Assembly: GCA_945860285.1 (NCBI GenBank)
Contig: CAMAQB010000006.1
Span: forward strand, 1-64,000
Length of the DNA: 64,000 bases
Direction of reading: 5' to 3'
DNA from: Akkermansia muciniphila
GTDB taxonomy: Bacteria > Verrucomicrobiota > Verrucomicrobiia > Verrucomicrobiales > Akkermansiaceae
Made by a program: the position numbers and the translations under genes. The first letter of the stretch is position 1, and the number at the start of each line of letters is the position of its first letter. Below, piece by piece: positions 56,688-64,000 of this stretch. Below the pieces are notes generated by a model. That model was not told the DNA's origin. It saw only the letters and a program-made list of their open reading frames with translations, and did not search any database.

Positions 56688-59600
56688 ATGAGCAACAACG
56701 GACTTCCCGAAAAACAAGGACTTTACGACCCACAGTATGAGCACGATGCATGTGGTGTCGGCTTTATTTGCCAAATGAAAGGGAAGCGCAATCACGAGAT
56801 CATCGGTCAGGCGCTGACTGTGCTGGTGAACATGGACCATCGCGGAGCCTGCGGATGCGAAACCAACACCGGCGACGGGGCGGGAATTTTGATCCAGATT
56901 CCCCACAAGTTTCTGAAAAAGGCCACGGCTTCACTCGGATTCACACTGCCGGAAGCGGGCCGTTACGGGCTCGGCATGGTCTACCTCTCCCCCGACCCTC
57001 AGGTTCGCGCTCAGAGCGAACAATTGTTCGAATCGATCGCTTCACAAGAAGGGCTGGTAGTTCTGGGATGGCGTGACGTGCCCACCAACAACTCGACCTT
57101 GGGCAACTCCGCTCTCGCGAGCGAGCCGTTCATGCGCCAGGTATTCATCGAACGCAGTCCGGATTGCACGAATGATCTGGCCTTTGAACGCAAGCTCTAT
57201 GTGCTGAGAAAAATCAGCTATTTCCAGCTCCGCGCCAATGGTTCCGACAATTTCTGGTACTGCTCCAGCCTCTCCTGCCGCACCGCGATTTACAAGGGCA
57301 TGCTGATGCCGGAACAAGTCGGCCAGTATTTCCTCGATCTCGGCGATCCCGACATGGAAACCGCGCTGGCTCTGGTGCACTCGCGTTTCTCGACCAACAC
57401 CTTCCCAAGCTGGGAGCGCGCCCACCCGTTCCGCTACATCGCCCACAATGGCGAAATCAACACGCTGCGCGGCAATGTCAACTGGATGAACGCCCGGCAA
57501 CCGTTGTTGAACAGCCCTCTTTTTGGCGACGACATCAAAAAAATCCAGCCGATCATCAATGATCATGGGTCGGACTCCGCAAAATTCGACAACGTGTTCG
57601 AACTCCTCGTCATGGGCGGTCGTTCGCTGCCACACGCGATGATGATGATGATTCCGGAGCCCTGGTCCGGTCACGAGTCGATGAGCGACGAGAAAAAAGC
57701 GTTCTACCAATTTCACTCCTGCATGATGGAACCATGGGACGGCCCCGCTTCGGTGGCTTTTACCGATGGCACAATGATTGGCGCCACGCTGGACCGCAAC
57801 GGCCTTCGCCCCTCGCGTTACTATGTCACCAAGGACGACCTCGTGATCATGGCGTCCGAAGCCGGAGTGCTGCCGATTCCGCCCGAAAACATCGCCCACA
57901 AAGGCCGCTTGCAACCCGGCCGGATGTTCCTGGTCGACATGCAGGAGGGCCGCATCGTCGCAGACGACGAAATCAAACAGCGCATCGCCTCCGAACAACC
58001 CTACCGCGCGTGGCTCAACGAAAATTTGATCAAACTCGCTGATGTGAACGATGCCCCTCACGTCGCCGAGCCCGACCATGCAACCATCACCCAACGCCAA
58101 CACGCGTTTGGTTATACCTTCGAAGACCAGCGGAAAATCCTGCTGCCGATGGCCAAAGAAGGCGTCGAGGCCACTGGCGCGATGGGGACCGACATTCCCC
58201 TCGCGGTGCTGTCGAACAAATCGAAGCTTTTATACGACTATTTCAAGCAACTGTTCGCCCAGGTAACCAATCCGCCGATCGATTGCATTCGCGAGGAAAT
58301 CGTGACTTCTTCGGTGACGACCATCGGTCCGGAACGCAACCTGCTCGACCCAAAACCGGAGAGCGCGCACCTGATTGAACTGCAGACGCCGGTGATTTCC
58401 AACGAAGAACTCGCCAAGCTGAAACACGTGGCCGAAGGTGAGTTCCGCTCGGTCACGCTGCCGATCCTTTTCGACCCGAAACAGGGTGTCAAGGGCTTGG
58501 AAAGCGCGTTCGAGGAACTTTGCCGCCAGGCGACCCTGCAAATCGATGCGGGCATGAACATCATCATTCTCAGCGACCGCGGCGTGGACAAAAACAATGC
58601 CGCGATGCCGGCGCTGCTTGCGGTTTCGGGATTGCACCATTACTTGATCCGCGAGGGCAAACGTACGCTTGTCGGTCTGGTGCTGGAATCCGGCGAACCC
58701 CGCGAAGTCCACCACTTCTGCACTCTGGTGGGTTATGGCTGCGCCGCAATCAATCCCTATCTGGCTTTTGAAACGCTCGACGACATGATCCGCCAGAATT
58801 TGCTGGTCGGAGTGGATCATTACACCGCCTGCAAGAATTTCATCAAATCCGCCACCAAGGGCATTGTGAAGGTGGCATCGAAAATCGGCATCTCGACCAT
58901 CCAAAGTTACCTCGGCGCGCAGATTTTCGAATGCGTGGGCCTGCAAAAATCGCTGGTGGACAAATTTTTCACCGGAACCGCAAGCCGCATCGAGGGATCG
59001 GACCTGGAGGCCATTGCGATTGAGGCCATCGACCGCCATCAGCGAGCTTACTCGGACCGCAGTGGTCGCACCGAGGCTCTGGAAGTGGGCGGCGAGTATC
59101 AATGGCGCGCCGAGGGCGAGGCCCACTTGTTCAGTCCACAAGTCATTCACTCGCTGCAAAGCGCGGTGCGCACCGGCAATTACAAGACTTTCAAAACCTA
59201 CAGCGGTTTGGTGAACGAGCAGACGAAGCAGCATTTCACCCTGCGCGGCTTGCTGGATTTCAAACCCAGCACGGCCATCCCGATCGAGGAGGTGGAGTCG
59301 GTGGACGACATCCTCAAACGCTTCAAGTCGGGAGCGATGAGTTACGGATCGATTTCCGGCGAAGCCCACGAGGCACTGGCGATCGCAATGAACCGGATCG
59401 GCGGCAAATCCAACACCGGCGAAGGCGGGGAGGACCCCGACCGCTATACTTGGACCAATGAGCGCGGCGATTCGAAGAACAGCGCGATCAAACAAGTCGC
59501 GTCGGGTCGTTTCGGAGTCACCAGCCTTTATCTCACCCAGGCGCGCGAGTTGCAGATCAAGCTGGCCCAAGGCGCGAAACCCGGCGAGGGCGGACAGCTC

Positions 59601-61277
59601 CCCGGCGGAAAAGTGTATCCGTGGATCGCCAAAACCCGCCACTCGACTCCGGGTGTCGGCCTGATTTCCCCTCCCCCGCACCACGACATTTATTCGATCG
59701 AGGACCTCGCCGAATTGATCCACGATTTGAAAAACGCCAACCGCGCCGCGCGAATCAGCGTCAAGCTGGTCAGCGAGGTCGGTGTCGGCACCATCGCGGC
59801 GGGCGTCGCCAAGGCCCATGCGGATGTCGTGCTGATCTCGGGATTCGACGGCGGCACCGGAGCTTCGCCGCAGACCTCGATCAAACACGCAGGCCTGCCG
59901 TGGGAACTCGGGCTCGCCGAAACCCATCAGACTTTGGTGCTTAATAATCTCCGCTCGCGCATCGCGGTGGAGACCGACGGACAACTGAAAACCGGTCGCG
60001 ACGTGGTGATTGCCGCGTTGCTCGGTGCCGAGGAGTTTGGCTTTGCCACCGCACCGCTGGTTTCGCTCGGCTGCATCATGATGCGCGTTTGTCACCTCAA
60101 TACCTGCCCGGTCGGCGTGGCAACCCAGGACCCGGAACTGCGGAAAAAATTCACTGGCGACCCGGAACACGCGGTCAATTTCATGCGTTTCATCGCCACC
60201 GAAGTTCGCGAAATCATGGCTGAACTCGGATTCCGCAAGATCACCGACATGGTCGGTCGCACCGATGCGCTGGAGCCGAAACATGCCGTCGAACACTGGA
60301 AGGCGAAGGGAATCGATCTTTCCAGCATCCTCTACTCACCGCCGATGGGACCGGAAGTCGGACGTTTCTGCACCGATGCCCAGGATCACGGTTTGGAGAA
60401 AAGCATGGACATCACAACGCTGCTGGAGCTTTGCAAACCGGCGATCGAGCGCGGCGAAAAAGTCGAGGCAAAACTGCCGATCATGAACACCAACCGAGTT
60501 GTCGGTACAATCCTTGGCAATGAAATCACCAAGCGCCACTGGAACGGACTGCCGGACGACACGGTCTATCTGCAATTCCGCGGCTCGGCGGGTCAGAGCA
60601 TAGGCGCTTTCATGCCGAAGGGTGTCACCATCGAGGTCGAGGGCGATGCCAACGACTATGTGGGCAAGGGCCTCAGCGGTGGACGTTTGATCATTTACCC
60701 CGATGCGAAGGCGACATTCGCGGCGGAGGAAAACATCATCATCGGCAATGTCGCGCTCTACGGCGCCACCAGCGGCGAACTCTTCGTGCGCGGTGTCGCC
60801 GGCGAACGTTTTGCCGTGCGCAATTCCGGTGTCAATACCGTCGTCGAGGGCATCGGAGATCACGGCTGCGAATACATGACCGGTGGAAAAGTGGTCGTGC
60901 TCGGCACCACAGGTCGGAATTTCGCCGCAGGCATGAGCGGGGGGGTCGCCTACATCCTTGATGAACAGGGCGATTTCGCCAAGCACTGCAATACGCAGAT
61001 GGTCGCACTGGAATCGATCGACGACGAACAGGAAGCCGAATCCCTGCGCGCCTTGATTCAGAAACACGCCGATGCGACGTTGAGCCAGAAAGCCAACAAG
61101 GTGCTGGCGGGCTGGAAGGAATCCCTGCCGAAATTCGTGAAAGTCATGCCGCGCGATTACAAACGCGTGCTGCAGGCGATTGCCAAAGCCGAAGCCGACG
61201 GGTTGAGCGGCGACGAAGCGCTGGCTGCGGCCTTTGAGGCGAATGCCAGGGATGCCGCACGTGTCGGCGGCGGCTGA
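56688..61277 (+). CDS. gltB: Glutamate synthase large subunit
   Basis: [21 protein letters not shown] (N-terminal Cys amidotransferase), FMN/Fe-S region [28 protein letters not shown] domain. Confidence 0.96.
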   Translation: MSNNGLPEKQGLYDPQYEHDACGVGFICQMKGKRNHEIIGQALTVLVNMDHRGACGCETNTGDGAGILIQIPHKFLKKATASLGFTLPEAGRYGLGMVYLSPDPQVRAQSEQLFESIASQEGLVVLGWRDVPTNNSTLGNSALASEPFMRQVFIERSPDCTNDLAFERKLYVLRKISYFQLRANGSDNFWYCSSLSCRTAIYKGMLMPEQVGQYFLDLGDPDMETALALVHSRFSTNTFPSWERAHPFRYIAHNGEINTLRGNVNWMNARQPLLNSPLFGDDIKKIQPIINDHGSDSAKFDNVFELLVMGGRSLPHAMMMMIPEPWSGHESMSDEKKAFYQFHSCMMEPWDGPASVAFTDGTMIGATLDRNGLRPSRYYVTKDDLVIMASEAGVLPIPPENIAHKGRLQPGRMFLVDMQEGRIVADDEIKQRIASEQPYRAWLNENLIKLADVNDAPHVAEPDHATITQRQHAFGYTFEDQRKILLPMAKEGVEATGAMGTDIPLAVLSNKSKLLYDYFKQLFAQVTNPPIDCIREEIVTSSVTTIGPERNLLDPKPESAHLIELQTPVISNEELAKLKHVAEGEFRSVTLPILFDPKQGVKGLESAFEELCRQATLQIDAGMNIIILSDRGVDKNNAAMPALLAVSGLHHYLIREGKRTLVGLVLESGEPREVHHFCTLVGYGCAAINPYLAFETLDDMIRQNLLVGVDHYTACKNFIKSATKGIVKVASKIGISTIQSYLGAQIFECVGLQKSLVDKFFTGTASRIEGSDLEAIAIEAIDRHQRAYSDRSGRTEALEVGGEYQWRAEGEAHLFSPQVIHSLQSAVRTGNYKTFKTYSGLVNEQTKQHFTLRGLLDFKPSTAIPIEEVESVDDILKRFKSGAMSYGSISGEAHEALAIAMNRIGGKSNTGEGGEDPDRYTWTNERGDSKNSAIKQVASGRFGVTSLYLTQARELQIKLAQGAKPGEGGQLPGGKVYPWIAKTRHSTPGVGLISPPPHHDIYSIEDLAELIHDLKNANRAARISVKLVSEVGVGTIAAGVAKAHADVVLISGFDGGTGASPQTSIKHAGLPWELGLAETHQTLVLNNLRSRIAVETDGQLKTGRDVVIAALLGAEEFGFATAPLVSLGCIMMRVCHLNTCPVGVATQDPELRKKFTGDPEHAVNFMRFIATEVREIMAELGFRKITDMVGRTDALEPKHAVEHWKAKGIDLSSILYSPPMGPEVGRFCTDAQDHGLEKSMDITTLLELCKPAIERGEKVEAKLPIMNTNRVVGTILGNEITKRHWNGLPDDTVYLQFRGSAGQSIGAFMPKGVTIEVEGDANDYVGKGLSGGRLIIYPDAKATFAAEENIIIGNVALYGATSGELFVRGVAGERFAVRNSGVNTVVEGIGDHGCEYMTGGKVVVLGTTGRNFAAGMSGGVAYILDEQGDFAKHCNTQMVALESIDDEQEAESLRALIQKHADATLSQKANKVLAGWKESLPKFVKVMPRDYKRVLQAIAKAEADGLSGDEALAAAFEANARDAARVGGG

Positions 61278-61323
61278 TGGCCGCGAGTCACACGAATGAT
61301 CTTCATTTCAAACTACACGCAAC

Positions 61324-62808
61324 ATGGGAAAACCTACCGGATTCATGGAATTTACCCGCGAGCTGCCCGCGGACCGCTCGCCTTTGGAACGCCTGGCTGA
61401 TTGGAGGGAAATCCACCTTCACATGCCGGAGGACAAGCTGCGCACTCAAGGATCGCGCTGCATGGACTGCGGCGTGCCGTTCTGCCATACGGGAAAACTG
61501 ATCAGCGGCATGGCCAGCGGTTGCCCGATCAACAACCTGATCCCGGAATTCAATGACCTCGTCTACCGCGGACTGTGGCGCGATGCCCTCGACCGCCTCC
61601 ACAAAACGAACAATTTCCCCGAGTTCACCGGTCGAGTCTGCCCCGCGCCCTGCGAGGGTTCCTGCGTGCTCGGCATCAACAACCCGCCGGTCACGATCAA
61701 GAACATCGAGGTTTCGATCATCGACAAGGGCTGGGACGAAGGCTGGGTTGTCGCCAACCCGCCGGACAAGCGCACCGGTAAAAAAGTCGCGGTGATCGGC
61801 TCCGGCCCCGCAGGATTAAGCGCGGCTGCCCAGCTCAATAGCGCCGGTCACACGGTGACGGTTTTCGAACGCGCCGACCGCCCGGGCGGACTGCTGATGT
61901 ATGGCATTCCCAACATGAAACTCGATAAAAACGAGGTCGTGCTGCGCCGAATCAGCCTGCTCGAAGACGAAGGCGTGAAATTTGTTTGCAATACCAACAT
62001 CGGCAGCGACTACGCCACGGCGGATCTGCTGAAAAATTTCGACGCGGTGGTTGTCTGCACCGGTGCCACCAAACCGCGCGATCTGTCGATCCCGGGCCGT
62101 GAATTGCACGGCATACATTTCGCCATGGAATTCCTCACCGCCAATACCCAGGCGGTGCTCGACGGCGAAGCGAGCGAAAATTTCATCGATGCCAAGGGGA
62201 AAAATGTCGTCATCATCGGCGGCGGCGACACCGGCACCGACTGCGTGGGCACCTCCCTGCGCCATGGCTGCACGACCGTCTGTCAACTCGAATTCCTGCC
62301 CAAACCGGCGTTGAGCCGTCAGTCCGACAATCCCTGGCCCGAATGGCCGAAGACCTACAAGGTCGATTACGGCCAGGAAGAAGCTGCGGCGAAATTCGGT
62401 CACGACCCGCGGATTTACACCACCACCGCCACCCACTTTGAAGGCGATCAAAACGGCGCGGTCAAAGCCGTGCATACCGTGCAGGTGGAGTGGAACAAAA
62501 ACGAAAACGGTCAGTTCGTGCCGAAAAACATCGAAGGCAGTGAGAAAATCATGCCCGCGGAACTGGTGCTGCTGGCGATGGGATTCCTCGGGCCCGAACA
62601 ACCCTTGCTCGACTCCCTGGGCATTGCCCGCGACGCCCGCAGCAACATTGCCGCCGAGCACGAGAAATACACCACCAACATCCCCGGTGTCTTTGCCGCC
62701 GGCGATTGCCGTCGTGGCCAAAGCCTCGTTGTGTGGGCCTTCAACGAAGGCCGCGGCGCCGCCCGTGAATGCGACCGTTATCTCATGGGCAACACCGACC
62801 TGCCCTGA
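61324..62808 (+). CDS. gltD: Glutamate synthase small subunit
   Basis: [57 protein letters not shown]. Confidence 0.96.
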   Translation: MGKPTGFMEFTRELPADRSPLERLADWREIHLHMPEDKLRTQGSRCMDCGVPFCHTGKLISGMASGCPINNLIPEFNDLVYRGLWRDALDRLHKTNNFPEFTGRVCPAPCEGSCVLGINNPPVTIKNIEVSIIDKGWDEGWVVANPPDKRTGKKVAVIGSGPAGLSAAAQLNSAGHTVTVFERADRPGGLLMYGIPNMKLDKNEVVLRRISLLEDEGVKFVCNTNIGSDYATADLLKNFDAVVVCTGATKPRDLSIPGRELHGIHFAMEFLTANTQAVLDGEASENFIDAKGKNVVIIGGGDTGTDCVGTSLRHGCTTVCQLEFLPKPALSRQSDNPWPEWPKTYKVDYGQEEAAAKFGHDPRIYTTTATHFEGDQNGAVKAVHTVQVEWNKNENGQFVPKNIEGSEKIMPAELVLLAMGFLGPEQPLLDSLGIARDARSNIAAEHEKYTTNIPGVFAAGDCRRGQSLVVWAFNEGRGAARECDRYLMGNTDLP

Positions 62809-62956
62809 CCCGCCCGGGTGGTAAAGATTGTCAAAAAACTCCTTGGCAAGCCCGGGAGATTGGCTACTCTGCGCCAATGTAGCTGACGGAAGTTTTCCGA
62901 CTTTCCAGTCCGCTGACAAAACCGCAACCAACACCGAGCAACCAACAACAGAAATC

Positions 62957-63229
62957 ATGAACAAATCCGACCTGATCAAAGTCATCGCCGAAGTGCCGGG
63001 CCTGAGCAAACAGCAAGCCGAACTCGCCTTGAAAGCCTTTTGCGATGCGATCACCAGCGCATTGAAGAGCGGCGACAAAGTGACGCTGCCCGAACTGGGC
63101 ACTTTTTCCGTCAGCGAGAGGGCCGAACGGCCCGGACGCAATCCGCGCACGGGAGTTGAAATGACCATCAAAGCCCGCCGCGTCCCCAAGTTCAAACCGG
63201 GCAAGGCATTGTCCGATACCGTCAATTGA
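62957..63229 (+). CDS. HU-family DNA-binding protein
   Basis: MNKSDLIKVIAEVPGLSKQQAELALKAF, ELGTFSVSERAERPGRNPRTG. Confidence 0.92.
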   Translation: MNKSDLIKVIAEVPGLSKQQAELALKAFCDAITSALKSGDKVTLPELGTFSVSERAERPGRNPRTGVEMTIKARRVPKFKPGKALSDTVN

Positions 63230-63343
63230 CCCGCCACCTGCGACCATCGCAGGAATCGACTAGCGACTAAACCAAGCCGGGGACGCTGTTTTCCCAAACG
63301 CGTCAGGAGCGGGGAACCTGTAGAGTTGCGCTGCGAAATGCCT

Positions 63344-63523
63344 TTTAGTTCCGCAGGAACGGCATATCTGTAGCAAACGATTTCACATGATTTCCAGCTC
63401 CGTAGGTGCGGCATTGGAGAAACTTGCCGCATCCACGGCATAGGGGCGGTTCCCCTCCCCAGGAAGGCGAAAGGCACTGCAAGTTTTTGCACCGGATTTG
63501 TCAACCGACGGAAGGCACTGCAA
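63344..63523. repeat. Cluster of short repeats and hairpins between HU and hsdM
   Basis: agttccgcaggaacggcat / agctccgtaggtgcggcat, and aaggcactgcaa at 63471 and 63512. Confidence 0.6.
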
Positions 63524-63558
63524 ATATTTTCATCGGCATTTTCCGGCCACTGCCAGAA

Positions 63559-64000
63559 CTAGCGGCGCGGCAGCAGAGGCAATCCAAGCTCTTTCAGAAA
63601 ATCATTGTGCTTCCCGGTAGCTGTATTGATTGCTGCTTCGATCTCCACCAGGTCGGCATTGGTCTCTTCAAGGTCGATCTCTTTTTCGCCCACCGCCGTG
63701 CTGATGTAGCGGGAGATGTTCAGGTTGTAGCCGTTCTTCTCGATCTCGTCCATGTCCACCCGCCGGGAGTAGCGGGTCTCCTCCGTACGGTTCTGATAGG
63801 TATCGATGATCTTGGCGATGTGCTCAGGCGTCAGTTGGTTCTGGCGCTTGCCTTTCACGAAGTGCTCGGCGGCGTTGATGAAGAGCACGTCGTCCGGCTT
63901 CTTGCACTTCTTGAGGACGAGGATGCACACCGGGATGCCGGTGGAGTAGAAGAGGTTCGCGGGCAGGCCGACGACGGTGTCGATGTGGCCGTCCTTGAGC
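63559..64000 (-). CDS. hsdM: Type I R-M methyltransferase HsdM, C-terminal part (continues past the window)
   Basis: LKDGHIDTVVGLPANLFYSTGIPVCILVLKKCKKPDDVLFINAAEHFVKGKRQNQL ... YSRRVDMDEIEKNGYNLNISRYI. Confidence 0.88.
   Translation of the reverse strand, partial: LKDGHIDTVVGLPANLFYSTGIPVCILVLKKCKKPDDVLFINAAEHFVKGKRQNQLTPEHIAKIIDTYQNRTEETRYSRRVDMDEIEKNGYNLNISRYISTAVGEKEIDLEETNADLVEIEAAINTATGKHNDFLKELGLPLLPRR

Noticed and set aside
58230-60296. 688-aa minus-strand ORF
   Set aside because: Antisense to gltB; no recognisable domain.
61816-63504. 562-aa minus-strand ORF
   Set aside because: Antisense to gltD and the HU gene, both clearly coding on plus.

Overview
GC-rich bacterial chromosome segment. 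Family content (Verru_Chthon cassette protein A, DUF2868/DUF3482 GTPase pair, GldA/F/G + DUF4340, SOUL and fasciclin secreted proteins) suggests Verrucomicrobiota; this is inference from protein families, no rRNA is present. Housekeeping genes include lipB, ruvC, a DEAD-box helicase, purN, bioA, an aspartate aminotransferase, prmA, trpC, rdgB, dgt, gltB/gltD and an HU gene, plus tRNA-Cys and tRNA-Gly. Main accessory features: (1) about 41.9-50.3 kb, a composite restriction-modification/defence-like island (DUF3024, XRE, ImmA/IrrE, type IIG R-M, HEPN-like protein, overlapping TIGR04255 trio). It is bracketed by a 176-bp direct repeat of the dgt 5' region, with an in-frame 50-aa Dgt::R-M chimera at the left repeat and an inner 31-bp repeat that matches the 3' end of a trmL-like remnant. 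(2) An intact REP-associated tyrosine transposase (RAYT) flanked by five copies of a GGAG-headed REP palindrome. (3) A methyltransferase / FAD oxidoreductase / type III polyketide synthase operon. (4) A degraded patch at 0-1.3 kb with an ISAs1-like IS end, a MITE-like 216-bp insertion in a PPIase gene, a possible L24 fragment and a HupE/UreJ remnant. (5) An hsdM gene running off the right edge. All calls come from reading the sequence and supplied translations; no database search was run.
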